64,000 bases of DNA from contig CAWKPF010000003.1 in NCBI GenBank assembly GCA_963851415.1, positions 372,001 to 436,000 on the forward strand. Direction: 5' to 3'. This DNA is from CAWKPF01 sp963851415. GTDB lineage: Bacteria > Acidobacteriota > Thermoanaerobaculia > Multivoradales > Multivoraceae. Shown one piece after another: positions 26,705-35,953 of the stretch (the stretch's first letter is position 1; every line of letters begins with the position of its first letter). The notes below the pieces were generated by a model, which did not search any database, was not told the origin of the DNA, and saw only the letters and a program-made list of their open reading frames with translations. Position numbers and translations under genes: made by a program.

Positions 26705-27748
26705 GTGCCACCCGCAGCTCTTTTCCGAGGCCTCCTCTCGGGTATCGTCGTTCTTGCCGCCCTCGGTGCGCCCGCCGTCGGACAGTCGACCTGGGAAGGG
26801 CCCCGCACGCCCTGGGGCACTCCTGAGATCGACGGCGTCTGGGATTTTCGCACCCTGACTCCCCTCGAGCGCCCGCCCGAGCTGGCCGGCAAAGCAGTGC
26901 TCACGCCGGAGGAGGCCAGGGAGTATCGTGAGCAGGCGTTGGCGCGAGCCGATTTCGACCAGCGCGACGATGCGACCCGGGTCGACGTCGAAGGCGCCTA
27001 CAACGACTTCTGGTGGGACTATGGCGAAGAGCTGTATGAAGACCTCAGGACCTCGTTGATCGTCGATCCCCCCGACGGTCGACTTCCCGCGCTGACCCCG
27101 GAGGCCGAAGAGCGAATGAGCCGGCAGGCGGTCGACCGGCAGCCACCGGTGCGAGATCTGTTCTCCTACTCGGCCAACCCGATCGACTATCGGCCGGCCG
27201 GACCCGAGTATCTGGGCCTCTCGGAGCGCTGTCTGGTGGGCTTCAACGCCGGCCCACCGATGCGCCCGAGCGCCTACAACAACAACCTGCGCATCGTGCA
27301 GACCCCCGACTACGTGGTGCTGGTCACCGAGATGATCCATGATGCGCGGATCGTGTCGATGGACGCTCGGCCGCCGGTCGAGGATCCGCTGCGCTTCTGG
27401 TCCGGGGACTCGCGGGGCCGGTGGGACGGCGACACGCTGGTCGTCGACACGGCCCGGTTCACCGACAAGACGGCGACCTTCCAGATGTCGGCACGTGGCG
27501 CCGCGGGGTCGGGGGAGACGCTCCACCTCGTGGAGCGGTTCACGCCCATCGCTCCCGGCGCGGATGGAGTGGCGCGGTTGCGCTACGAGTTCACCGTCGA
27601 CGACCCGGTGACGTTCACTCGCCCCTTCACGGCGGTGATCGAGATGAAGGCCAGTGAGGGGCGGATCTTCGAGTACGCCTGTCACGAGGGGAACTATGCC
27701 CTCCCCGGCGTCCTGCGCGGCGCTCGCATGCTGGAGAGAGAGGAGTGA
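26705..27748 (+). CDS. exported protein of an uncharacterised Acidobacteria-type family
   Basis: 347 residues from a GTG at 26705. A signal peptide (about 8-26, ending APAVGQ) is followed by the opening WEGPRTPWGTPEIDGVWDF. From memory this opening is common in a large family of secreted hypothetical proteins from Acidobacteria and marine Proteobacteria. Other conserved-looking blocks are ERCLVGFNAGPPM, AYNNNLRIVQTPDYVVLVTEMIHDARIV, SRGRWDGDTLVVDT and YACHEGNY near the C-terminus. No catalytic motif is evident. It is followed 121 bp later by the selenoperoxiredoxin on the same strand. Confidence 0.75.
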   Translation: MPPAALFRGLLSGIVVLAALGAPAVGQSTWEGPRTPWGTPEIDGVWDFRTLTPLERPPELAGKAVLTPEEAREYREQALARADFDQRDDATRVDVEGAYNDFWWDYGEELYEDLRTSLIVDPPDGRLPALTPEAEERMSRQAVDRQPPVRDLFSYSANPIDYRPAGPEYLGLSERCLVGFNAGPPMRPSAYNNNLRIVQTPDYVVLVTEMIHDARIVSMDARPPVEDPLRFWSGDSRGRWDGDTLVVDTARFTDKTATFQMSARGAAGSGETLHLVERFTPIAPGADGVARLRYEFTVDDPVTFTRPFTAVIEMKASEGRIFEYACHEGNYALPGVLRGARMLEREE

Positions 27749-27869
27749 GCACCGGCTCTCCCCGCCGGGTCGAGCGAACGCAGTTTCGGCTGGCCGGCGC
27801 ACGAGGTAGACTCCGATCGTTCCTGACAGTTCGCCTTCTTCGAACGCAATCCCTCGACAAGGAGCCTGT

Positions 27870-28385
27870 ATGAGTCGCGGCGCTCGCTTCGCGCTACTGG
27901 CGGTTGCCACCCTCACCACAGCCGGGGCGGCTTCGGCCGATCTGAAGGTCGGAGATCCCGCTCCCGACTTCACCCTCCCCGGCTCTGATGGAGCCTCGGT
28001 CACACTCTCGGCCCAGATCGGCGAGAAGAACGTGGTTCTCGCCTTCTTCCCCAAGGCTTTCACCGGTGGGTGAACTCTCGAGATGAAGCAATACCAGGCT
28101 GGTATTGACGAGTTCACCGAGAATGACGCTCTGGTCTTCGGCATCAGCACCGATGCGCTGTCGAAGAACAAGGAGTTCGCAGAGTCCCTGAACCTCGACT
28201 TCCCGTTGCTCAGCGACGAGGAGGGTAGTGTCGCCAAGGCCTACGGTGTGCTGATCGAGGGGCGCAACATGGCCAACCGCGTGACGTTCGTGGTGGGCAA
28301 AGACGGCAAGATCGCCTACATCGCGCAGGGCAAAGAGGCGATGGATCCGACGGCCGCCGTCAGTGCGTGCAGCCAACTGAAGTAG
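27870..28385 (+). CDS. periplasmic peroxiredoxin, selenoprotein (TGA = Sec at peroxidatic site)
   Basis: 171 residues if TGA 28071-28073 is read as Sec68. The N-terminus is a signal peptide (about 5-24, ALLAVATLTTAGAASA), then the thioredoxin-fold start LKVGDPAPDFTLPGSDG. The stop falls exactly at the peroxidatic position: FFPKAFTGG-U-TLEMKQY, where ordinary peroxiredoxins have FxxxFTGGCTxE. The frame continues without shift through FGISTDALSKNKEFAESLNLDFPLLSDEEG to a stop at 28385. The only Cys left is Cys167 at the C-terminus, a possible resolving residue. A perfect 8-bp hairpin lies 15 nt past the TGA. It reduces peroxides, probably outside the cytoplasm. ATG has AAGGAG at 27859-27864. Confidence 0.9.
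28089..28107 (+). promoter_or_regulatory. bacterial SECIS hairpin
   Basis: CAATACCA (28089-28096) and TGGTATTG (28100-28107) form a perfect 8-bp stem with loop GGC (28097-28099). The loop starts 24 nt past the TGA's last base or so, and its first base is G, as in known bacterial SECIS elements. Confidence 0.8.
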
Positions 28386-28472
28386 CCGTGTCTCCGGTTG
28401 CGTGCTGAGAGCGGGTAGGACAATCCCGCGCTGGAGAGGCTCGGGACCTGCGACTTCGGCGCCGTGGTCGGC

Positions 28473-30386
28473 CTACCGCGTCCAGCGGAGGCCGGCCATG
28501 AAGCGTCGGCCCGGTGCCGGATAGCCGTCCACCTCCTGGTACTCGCGGTCGGCGAGGTTCTGCACCCGTGCGGTGACCTCGAGGCCTCCGACGACATCGT
28601 AGGAGAGTCCGAGGTTCGCGGTGAGGTAGCTCCCCAGCTCTTTGCGCTCGAAGCTGAGGGCGTCGACGTCGGCACGGCTGCCGACGTAGAACAGACCGAG
28701 ATCTCCTCGCAACCGCTCGAGGATCCGGCCGTCGAGCGTCCACGAAGCGCTCCACTCGGGACGACGCAGAAGAGTCAGGCCCAGCTGGTCTTCGGTGTGC
28801 AGCCAGGTTGCGCTCAGTGAGGACAAGAGCCGCTCGACCAGGGGAGCCGCCCACGCCAGCTCGGCGCCGCGGATCTCGGTCTCCTCGATGTTGGCGAATC
28901 GGAAGGTCGCGAAGTCGTAGGTGATCAGATCGCTCGTGTCGGTGGCGAAGAGGAAGGCGTCGATGCGATGCCGGCCGGGGCGTAGGCCGACCCCGACGTC
29001 GGCTGAGCGGGAACGCTCGGGCTCGAGCTCCGGGTTTCCGGAGAAGGGGTAGTAGAGCTCGCCGATGGACGGCTGGCGGAACGCTTCCCCATAGCTGGCT
29101 CGAAGCTCGACCACCGGGGTCACGTTGAATCCGACGGAGAGGCGCGGAGAGAGCTGCGACCCCCATTCATCCGAGTCGTCGTAGCGCAGCCCGCCGATCA
29201 GGGTCAATCGGTCGGTGGCGCGCCAGACGTCCTGGGCGAAGACCCCATAGAGGCTGGAGCGGTCGTCGTCGAGATCGATGCCGAAGTTGGAGCCACTGTC
29301 GACCCGATCTTCCCGCCACTCGCCGCCCCAGCTGAAGTCGTGCCGTCGCTCGGGACCGCTGCCCAGTGCATGATGGCTCGACAGTCGCAGCTGGGCAGTG
29401 TCGGCGAAGGTGTCGCTGCTGACGAAACCGAAGGGGTCGTCGGGGTCGCGAAACGTGAGCTCACGCTCGACCCATGAGGGGGAGAGCTCGAGGCTCCAAT
29501 GAGCGCTCGGCTGCAGGCTGACCGGCACGGCGAGCAGCAGCTGCTTCGAGTCGGTTCGGCGTCTCGGTGTCGGAGTGAGCGGATCGTAGAAAGGGACACC
29601 GATCTCGGCGTCCAGCTCCTGAAAGAGCAATGCCGCACGGTTGCCGCTCGCCCAGCTGTAGCCCGCGTCGGCAAGCAGCTGGCGGTTGGTGAAATCGCTG
29701 TTGTCGAGCTCTCCTCTGCCGTCGCGGGAGAAGCCGGAGGCATACGCGTCCCAACGGTCGTTGCCCCAGCCGAGAGTCCCCTCGAGGCGCTGCCAATCGT
29801 CGGAGCCACTTTCTCCGAACAGAAGGACGTTCAGCTGGTCCGTGCCGCGGCCCGGGATCACGTTGATCACACCGCCGATGGCGTCGGGTCCCCAAAGCGC
29901 GGAGAAGGGTCCCCGCGCCACTTCGATCTGCTCGATTCCAGCAGTGGGCTGCACCGACCAGTCGTAGCCGGCGAAGTAGGGGGAGTTCAGCCGAACGCCG
30001 TCGAAGAGCGAGAGCACGTGCTCCGACTCGGTGCCGCGAACGAACACCGAGGTGGGGGAGCCCTCGTCGCCGGCACGCATGACCGTGATTCCCGGGATGC
30101 GACGCAGCAGATCGTCGACCGAGCCCTCCTGGCTGTTGTCGATCTCTTCACGGGTGATCACACTCAGGGGAAGCGGAAGTGTGTCGACCCGCTCTCTCTG
30201 TCCAGTTCCGGTGACGGCAATTCTCTCGTTGTAGACGAGCCGCTCGGGCGCGTCGGCGTCCTCTTCGCTCTCTGGACTTTGTGCGTGGGACGCACCGGGG
30301 GTGACGAGCGAAGGCGCGAGCCACACGACGAAGAGAGCCAGGGCCGAGCGCAGTCGGCGACTCGCCCTCGGGTGTGCACTGTGCAT
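28473..30386 (-). CDS. btuB: TonB-dependent outer-membrane receptor, vitamin B12 (BtuB-like)
   Basis: 637 residues. A signal peptide (ending TPGASHAQ) precedes the plug domain with LPLPLSVITREEIDNS, DLLRRIPGITVMR, SVFVRGTESEHVLSLFDGVRLN and the motif IEQIEVARGPFSALWGPDAIGGVINVI. The rest is a 22-strand barrel ending YQEVDGYPAPGRRFMAGLRWTR with the usual aromatic-rich C-terminus. It imports cobalamin using TonB energy. The assignment to B12 rests mainly on the cobalamin riboswitch directly upstream (30410-30622) and BtuB-like plug sequences. GGGAGGT (30397-30391) is its ribosome site. Confidence 0.9.
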   Translation of the reverse strand: MHSAHPRASRRLRSALALFVVWLAPSLVTPGASHAQSPESEEDADAPERLVYNERIAVTGTGQRERVDTLPLPLSVITREEIDNSQEGSVDDLLRRIPGITVMRAGDEGSPTSVFVRGTESEHVLSLFDGVRLNSPYFAGYDWSVQPTAGIEQIEVARGPFSALWGPDAIGGVINVIPGRGTDQLNVLLFGESGSDDWQRLEGTLGWGNDRWDAYASGFSRDGRGELDNSDFTNRQLLADAGYSWASGNRAALLFQELDAEIGVPFYDPLTPTPRRRTDSKQLLLAVPVSLQPSAHWSLELSPSWVERELTFRDPDDPFGFVSSDTFADTAQLRLSSHHALGSGPERRHDFSWGGEWREDRVDSGSNFGIDLDDDRSSLYGVFAQDVWRATDRLTLIGGLRYDDSDEWGSQLSPRLSVGFNVTPVVELRASYGEAFRQPSIGELYYPFSGNPELEPERSRSADVGVGLRPGRHRIDAFLFATDTSDLITYDFATFRFANIEETEIRGAELAWAAPLVERLLSSLSATWLHTEDQLGLTLLRRPEWSASWTLDGRILERLRGDLGLFYVGSRADVDALSFERKELGSYLTANLGLSYDVVGGLEVTARVQNLADREYQEVDGYPAPGRRFMAGLRWTR

Positions 30387-30409
30387 GGAAACCTCCCGTT
30401 TCGAATGAA

Positions 30410-30622
30410 GGAACGGCAGGTCTCCTGACTTCCGGATCGCCCGGTTCTACTCGCCTTCCCATTCGACTCGCTAGCCGTTGTGCGGCTTGGCTCGTCAGAT
30501 CAGTGGCTGGGTGAGAGCCCGCAATCGGGATCGCCCGTGAGTGGAACCGTCCTCGGTTACAGTGGCGGGGGCCGTGCCGGACTTCCACCGGCTTCCCTCT
30601 GAGCGCGTCGTGCGACCGTTCC
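30410..30622 (-). ncRNA. cobalamin (AdoCbl) riboswitch
   Basis: On the minus strand the element reads through GGGAAGCCGGTGGAAGTCCG, CACGGCCCCCGCCACTGTAA and ends at the B12 box AAGTCAGGAGACCTGCC (30431-30415). Its outer stem P1 is GGAACGG (30622-30616) with CCGTTCC (30416-30410). It ends 24 nt before the TonB receptor start and only about 13 nt before its ribosome site, so it most likely acts by hiding the ribosome site when B12 is bound. Confidence 0.95.
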
Positions 30623-30745
30623 CTGGGTACCGGAGCAGCCTACTCACACCGCTCCTTCGTGGCAACCATGCCAGTCCACGGCCCTCGATAACCCTCGCTG
30701 TGTCCGCGACGTAGTATGCGTTGTCCATCTCCAAGAGAGGAGCGA

Positions 30746-32431
30746 ATGATGTCCCGAATCCAGCGGACGCTCTGCGTCCTGATCCCGTTTCTCGTTGCGG
30801 CTGCCTCCTCCGGCAGCCGGACTTCCGACGTGGCTTCGCTGCACGAGCAGATGGAGGCCTTTCTGGAAGGTGCCTACCCTGCGGACCAGCCCGGGGCGGC
30901 GGTGATCGTGACCCGGGATGGCGAGGTCTTGTTTCGTGGGGCCTATGGCATGGCCGATCTCGAGCTCGGCGTCCCGCTGGAGCCCGACATGGTGTTTCGT
31001 CTCGGCTCGATCACCAAGCAGTTCACCGGTGCCGCGATCGCGCTGCTCGAGCAGGAGGGCAAGCTCTCCATCGACGACCCGATCACGAAGTACCTGCCGG
31101 GCTATCCGACCCACGGCCACGAGATCACGATCGCTCATCTGCTGGCCCACACGTCGGGTATTCGAAGCTACACCGGGATTCCCGGTTGGATGGAGAGCAA
31201 GATCAAAGCGGACATGACCCTCGAAGAGTTGATCGACGGCTTCAAGAGCGAACCGATGGATTTCGCACCGGGTGAGCGCTTTCTGTACAACAACTCGGGC
31301 TACGTCTTGCTCGGGGCGATCGTCGAAAAGGCCTCCGGTGAGCCCTACGACGAGTTCGTCGAGCAGCAGATCTTCGCTCCTCTCGAGATGGAAAGCTCCT
31401 ACTACGGGGAGCATGGTCAGATCATTCCCCGTCGCACACCGGGTTACGACGGAGGGCCCGGTGAGTACCAGAATGCGCAGTACCTGAGCATGACGCAGCC
31501 CCACGCGGCAGGATCGCTGCTCTCCACGGTCGACGACCTGGCGAAGTGGGACCGCTCGCTCTACAGCGACGACCTGTTGAGCGACGAGGCGCGCCAGAAG
31601 ATGGTGACTCCGTTCTCCCTCGCGGACGGCAGCTCCACGGACTACGGCTACGGCTTCATGATGGGCGACGTGAAAGGGCACCCCTCGGTCGCTCATGGAG
31701 GGGGCATCTTCGGCTTCTCGACCTACGGCCTTCGCTTGCCCGAGGAACGGGTCTACGTGGCGGTGTTGACCAACAGCACGGGCCATCCCGTTCGGCCGGG
31801 CTATACCGCCCAGAAGTTGGCTGCGATGGCGATCGGCGATCCCTACCCGGAGTTCGTGCCGATCGAGCTCTCCGAGGAAGTTCTCGAGAGCTACACCGGG
31901 GTCTATCGGATCGACGAGAACACCACGCGTTCGGTCACCCTGGTCGACGGCCGGCTGCACACGCAGCGCACCGACGGGCCGCGTAGGCCGGTGACTCCGT
32001 ACTCGGAGACCGAGTTCTTCTACGAGGGGAGCTTCATCCACCTCGAGTTCGTGCGCGACGGTTCGGGCGAGGTGAGCCACATGCTGGTCTATCAGGACGG
32101 CGCCGAAACACCCGAGCGAGCCGATCGCACCGACGAGCCGCTGCCCGTAGTCGTTGCCATCGAAGTCTCTACCGAGACGCTGGAGGGCTATGTCGGAACC
32201 TACGAGATCGCGGCCGCTGGCCTCGAGCTGGTCATCACCCGTGAGGGGAATGTTCTCTTCGGTCAAGCGGAGGGTCAGCCCAAGGTCGAGCTGACGCCGA
32301 CCGGTGAGAACCAGTTCCTGATCGAGGCAGTCGGCGCGACGTTGGTCTTCGAGCGAGGAGACGATGGCCGCGCCACCCACCTCATGCTCCACCAGGGAGG
32401 CGCCGAGATGCGGGGAGACCGGGTCGACTGA
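30746..32431 (+). CDS. exported serine hydrolase, beta-lactamase/penicillin-binding fold
   Basis: 561 residues with an N-terminal signal-like segment (LCVLIPFLVAAASSG). Class C beta-lactamase-fold motifs: SxxK in RLGSITKQFTGAAIA, YxN in FLYNNSGYVLLGAI, and HGG in PSVAHGGGIFGFSTY. The C-terminal third holds two copies of a beta-sandwich-like unit (EVLESYTGVYRIDENTTRS and ETLEGYVGTYEIAAAG), as in DUF3471-bearing esterases. Such enzymes act as D-aminopeptidases or esterases rather than antibiotic resistance. ATG at 30746 follows GAGAGGAG; an adjacent ATG at 30749 is an alternative. Confidence 0.88.
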   Translation: MMSRIQRTLCVLIPFLVAAASSGSRTSDVASLHEQMEAFLEGAYPADQPGAAVIVTRDGEVLFRGAYGMADLELGVPLEPDMVFRLGSITKQFTGAAIALLEQEGKLSIDDPITKYLPGYPTHGHEITIAHLLAHTSGIRSYTGIPGWMESKIKADMTLEELIDGFKSEPMDFAPGERFLYNNSGYVLLGAIVEKASGEPYDEFVEQQIFAPLEMESSYYGEHGQIIPRRTPGYDGGPGEYQNAQYLSMTQPHAAGSLLSTVDDLAKWDRSLYSDDLLSDEARQKMVTPFSLADGSSTDYGYGFMMGDVKGHPSVAHGGGIFGFSTYGLRLPEERVYVAVLTNSTGHPVRPGYTAQKLAAMAIGDPYPEFVPIELSEEVLESYTGVYRIDENTTRSVTLVDGRLHTQRTDGPRRPVTPYSETEFFYEGSFIHLEFVRDGSGEVSHMLVYQDGAETPERADRTDEPLPVVVAIEVSTETLEGYVGTYEIAAAGLELVITREGNVLFGQAEGQPKVELTPTGENQFLIEAVGATLVFERGDDGRATHLMLHQGGAEMRGDRVD

Positions 32432-32445
32432 GCTCGGCGCGCCAA

Positions 32446-32523
32446 GCGCCGCAAGCGGCGCGGCTCGGAAGTCTTGGCCGCGCAAAACTCGGTTTCTTTG
32501 GTGCAACTTCCCGAGGCCAAGAC
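32446..32523. terminator. inverted repeats between convergent genes, possible bidirectional terminator
   Basis: Just after the serine-hydrolase stop, GCGCCGC (32446-32452) pairs with GCGGCGC (32455-32461). A second 9-bp inverted repeat, GTCTTGGCC (32471-32479) with GGCCAAGAC (32515-32523), abuts the stop of the convergent permease gene. Neither has a T-run, so termination activity is inference from position. Confidence 0.4.
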
Positions 32524-32525
32524 CT

Positions 32526-35153
32526 CTAGTCGACCCGTAGGGCCGTCGCCGGATCGATCCGGGTCGCCCTTCGCGCGGGGGCGAGGCAGGCCAAGGCGGC
32601 GAGTCCCAGCACCGCCAGGACGATCACCACCAGCGTCAACGGGTCCGAGGGGCTGACGCCGAAGAGGAGCCCCTCGAGGAAGCGTCCCAGTAGTAGCGCG
32701 CCGATCAGTCCGAAGGTCGCACCGATGCCGGCCAGACCGAGCCCGTTCAGCAGCACGATCCGGAACAGGTCACTCCTGTTCGCTCCGAGAGCTGCGCGCA
32801 CCCCCATCTCGTGGCGCCGCCGGCTCACCGACTGAGCGATCACGCCGTAGACGCCGAGGGCTGCGAGTGCCGCAGCCAGTACCCCGAAGAGGCTCATCAA
32901 CAGGGCATTGAAACGTTCGCGGGTGTGTGACTCGGCGACTACGGCACTCATGGTGGCGAGGTTGGCGACCGGCTGACCGGGGTCGATCTCGCGCACGATC
33001 GCCTTGACCGCCGGCGCCACCTCCAGCGGTTCGTTGCGGGTGCGAATCACCAGAGACATCCGACGCGCTGGATGCTGTGCCTGGGCGAGGTAGAGTTGGA
33101 GTGGAGTCTCTTCCCTCGGACCGAACTGTTTGACGTCGCCGACGACTCCGACGATCGTCTGCCAACTCTCGTCGTCGGTGGCGAGGATGCGCTTTCCTAT
33201 GGCGCTTTCGCCGGGGAAGTAGCGTCGTGCCAGCGTCTCGTTGACGATGATGTGGGTCTCGGCGCGAGGGTGATCCCGGTGGTCGAACCAGCGCCCTTCG
33301 AGGAGTGGGACTCCGAGCGTGCGCAGGACTTCGGGTGAGACGACGTCGATGGCGGTCGTGGGACCAGGGTCTGTCGACTCCTCGGCGCCGCCTTCGACAT
33401 GGAGCTGGTCCATCATGAAGCTGCCGCGGGTCGGAAGAGCGGAGGTCTGGCCGGCTTGCCTCACGGTCGCAAGAGCGGCGACCTTCTCGTGGAGCTCCTC
33501 GAAGAATGCCCGCCACTGCTCGGGCTCGGTGTACTTCGAGCGGGGGAGGTCGATCGTCATGGTCAGGAGACCGTCGGTACGGAACCCCGGCTCGACCGCC
33601 AGCAGTCGATCGAAACTGCGCAGAAGCAGTCCGGCGCCGATCAACAGCACCACCGCCAGCGCGACCTCGGCCACCACCAGGCCACTGCGAAGAGCCGTGC
33701 TCGCGGGGCTCTGCGCGCTGATCCTCGAGCTGCGTAACGAGTCTCGTGTGCGGCCCAGTCGGGAGGCTTGCAGCGCCGGCAGCAGTCCGGAGAGCAAGGC
33801 TGCAGCGAGGGTCGCCAGAATGGCGAATAGAACGACTCTGCCGTTGACGCCGAGGTGATCGATTCGGGGAAGATCAGCGGCGCCGAGGCGCACCAGAAGC
33901 GGTGTCAGCACTGTGGCCGTGGCGAGTCCCAGGGCGCCGCCGGCGAGGACGACGAGCGAGTTCTCGGTCAGCGCTTGCCTGGCCAACCGGAGGCGTCCGG
34001 CGCCGAGGGCCACGCGGAGTTGCATTTCGCGCCCACGCTCGAGGGTTCGTGCGATCAGCAGGTTGGCCAGGTTCACGCAGGCGATCAGAAGCACCAGCAC
34101 CACCGCGCCGAACAGCACCAGCAGGGCCGGGCGCACCTGGCCGATCACACTGTCCTCGAGGGGAGTGAGCCTGAACTGCCAGCCCCCACCGAACGACAAT
34201 TGCTCTTCGAGAGAACCCGCCGCGAGCTCGAGCTGGGCTTGCGCTGCCTCGATCTCGACCCCCGGCCCGAGCCGGGCCATGCCCTCGAGATACCAGGAGC
34301 CGAACTCCTCCTCCTGGCCGTCGAGAGAGAGGGGAAGCCAGACCTCGGCTTGTCCCAGGAGGCTTCCGGGAAACTGCATGTCAGCGGGCAGCACTCCGAC
34401 CACCCGATACGGTCGATCGTCGAACCGGAGATCCTGGCCGATGACCGCCTCGTCGGAACCGAAGCGGCTGCGCCAGAGGTCGTCACTGATCAAGCAGACG
34501 CGTTCGGCGCCAGCGGCAGCGTCCTCGAGCGAGAAAGCGCGCCCGAGTACAGGCTCGCGACCGAGGAGTGCGAGGAGACCGTCAGTGACTTCCGCTGCGG
34601 TGACGCGTCGTGGCTCTTCGCCGTCGGTGAGGGTCAAGCGCTGAGCCTGGAACGCGGCGAGCCCATCGAAGGCCTCGATTTCCTGGAAGCGGTGGTAGGC
34701 CCCTGGAGGGAGTGGCACTCCATCGAAGTCACGCTTCGGATTCTCGGCGGAGAGGACGACCAATTCGTCCGGCTCCTGGTAGGGGAGTGGTTGCAGGACC
34801 ACCGCGTTGAGCACCGAGAACAAGGCGGTGGTCACGCCGACGCCGACCGCCAGGGTGAGCAGGGCGATGGCGCTGAAACCGGGACTCTGGATCATGCGCC
34901 TCGTGCCGAGGGCGACATCGGTTCCGAGCTCGCCCCAGAGATCCACCCGGCGCCAATGACGGGCCTGTCGACGATCGAGACGGCGGCATTCCCGTGTCAG
35001 CTGGTCGATGTTGCCGAAGCGTCTGCGCGCTTCGGCACGCGCCTCGCTCTCGCTGAGTCCACTGTCTCGCAGTGCCTGCTCGTGCATTTCGAGGTGGAAG
35101 GCGATCTCGTCGCGAGCTTCCCCTCGCGTATCGGTGAATCGTGGCCGGCTCAT
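32526..35153 (-). CDS. ADOP-family ABC transporter permease
   Basis: 875 residues, start ATG 35153 (MSRPRFTDTRGEARDEI). The N-terminal ADOP-specific helical region (IAFHLEMHEQALRDSGLSE, ARRRFGNIDQLTRECR) precedes two MacB_PCD plus FtsX repeats. Each repeat has membrane helices and the cytoplasmic motifs REMQLRVALGAGRLRLARQ and HEMGVRAALGANRSDLFRI. The C-terminus is ACLAPARRATRIDPATALR. ADOP permeases are Acidobacteria-duplicated orphan permeases thought to be part of MacB-like export or efflux; the ATPase is absent here. The start overlaps the PadR stop by ATGA, so the two genes are translated together. Confidence 0.92.
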   Translation of the reverse strand: MSRPRFTDTRGEARDEIAFHLEMHEQALRDSGLSESEARAEARRRFGNIDQLTRECRRLDRRQARHWRRVDLWGELGTDVALGTRRMIQSPGFSAIALLTLAVGVGVTTALFSVLNAVVLQPLPYQEPDELVVLSAENPKRDFDGVPLPPGAYHRFQEIEAFDGLAAFQAQRLTLTDGEEPRRVTAAEVTDGLLALLGREPVLGRAFSLEDAAAGAERVCLISDDLWRSRFGSDEAVIGQDLRFDDRPYRVVGVLPADMQFPGSLLGQAEVWLPLSLDGQEEEFGSWYLEGMARLGPGVEIEAAQAQLELAAGSLEEQLSFGGGWQFRLTPLEDSVIGQVRPALLVLFGAVVLVLLIACVNLANLLIARTLERGREMQLRVALGAGRLRLARQALTENSLVVLAGGALGLATATVLTPLLVRLGAADLPRIDHLGVNGRVVLFAILATLAAALLSGLLPALQASRLGRTRDSLRSSRISAQSPASTALRSGLVVAEVALAVVLLIGAGLLLRSFDRLLAVEPGFRTDGLLTMTIDLPRSKYTEPEQWRAFFEELHEKVAALATVRQAGQTSALPTRGSFMMDQLHVEGGAEESTDPGPTTAIDVVSPEVLRTLGVPLLEGRWFDHRDHPRAETHIIVNETLARRYFPGESAIGKRILATDDESWQTIVGVVGDVKQFGPREETPLQLYLAQAQHPARRMSLVIRTRNEPLEVAPAVKAIVREIDPGQPVANLATMSAVVAESHTRERFNALLMSLFGVLAAALAALGVYGVIAQSVSRRRHEMGVRAALGANRSDLFRIVLLNGLGLAGIGATFGLIGALLLGRFLEGLLFGVSPSDPLTLVVIVLAVLGLAALACLAPARRATRIDPATALRVD

Positions 35154-35500
35154 GCCAGTTGTCTCTTGCGCGACTTGAGCACTCGAGACACGGCGACGGA
35201 GAATCGATCCCATCGATCGACCTCGGCGGCGAGCTGCCGGCGCCCCTCCTCGGTGAGGGTGTACGTCTTGACGCGGCGATTGGTCTCGGAGATCCCCCAC
35301 TGGGACGACACCCAGCCACGAGCTTCGAGACGGCGCAGAGTGGGGTAGAGGGAGCCCTCTTCGACCAGCACTTCCTCATCGGCAGTGCCTTCGATCCAGC
35401 GGGCGATGGCATAGCCATGGCGGGGGCCCCAGGAAAGGGACTTCAGGATCATGGCAGTGAGGGTTCCCTGGAGGGAGTCGACGCTGGTGGTTCTGGACAT
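35150..35500 (-). CDS. PadR-family transcriptional regulator
   Basis: 116 residues from ATG 35500. A winged-helix DNA-binding domain carries the PadR signatures GTLTAMILKSLSWGPRHGYAIAR, EEGSLYPTLRRLEARGWVSS and RRVKTYTLTEEGRRQL, with a basic C-terminus. Its stop overlaps the permease start by 4 bp. PadR genes directly upstream of ADOP permeases are a recurrent pair, and the regulator probably represses its own operon. Start chosen because upstream residues are not family-like. Confidence 0.92.
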   Translation of the reverse strand: MSRTTSVDSLQGTLTAMILKSLSWGPRHGYAIARWIEGTADEEVLVEEGSLYPTLRRLEARGWVSSQWGISETNRRVKTYTLTEEGRRQLAAEVDRWDRFSVAVSRVLKSRKRQLA

Positions 35501-35682
35501 GGTGCGTTCCCCTGGTCCCCGGGAGGGACGATACATATGATGATAGGCATTCTAACATGAGGGTCGAGGTGAGAAGCAAGTCGGAACCGGGAACCCGCAG
35601 GGAATCGGGACCGGGTACTTGAAGGAATAGAGGGCGACCGCTCTGCGTAGCTCCTGGACAGGAAACCGCAGAGGAGAATGAA

Positions 35683-35865
35683 ATGGCCATCGAGCTCGAA
35701 CAGAAGGACAGTGTTGCGCCGAAGTGTCCGCACTGCTCGGCAGAGATTCGGACGATCTGGTATCAGGAGATCAAGGGCGTGCTGGGGAAACGCTACCTCT
35801 ACTTCTGCTCTGGGTGCAGCTCGGTCCTGGGGGTGTCGCACCGCAAGGGCTTCCTCATGGGCTGA
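35683..35865 (+). CDS. small zinc-ribbon protein
   Basis: 60 residues with two CxxC knuckles (Cys15-Pro-His-Cys18 and Cys42-Ser-Gly-Cys45) 24 residues apart, enough to hold one zinc ion. ATG is preceded by AGAGGAGAATGAA, a good ribosome site. No further domain; the function is unknown. It is a short free-standing gene between the divergent PadR operon and the convergent TPR kinase. Confidence 0.75.
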   Translation: MAIELEQKDSVAPKCPHCSAEIRTIWYQEIKGVLGKRYLYFCSGCSSVLGVSHRKGFLMG

Positions 35866-35953
35866 GCGTCGGGACGCGGTCGGTCGGCCAAAGGCGCCGG
35901 GGAAAGGTGAGGGGTGTCTCGCCTCTGAGTGCCGCCGGGGCTTCCTCCGCGTG

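Noticed and set aside
28071..28073. Peroxiredoxin viewed as a pseudogene with a premature stop
   Set aside because: The stop falls precisely on the catalytic residue with a perfect SECIS hairpin after it; random nonsense mutations would not choose this codon.
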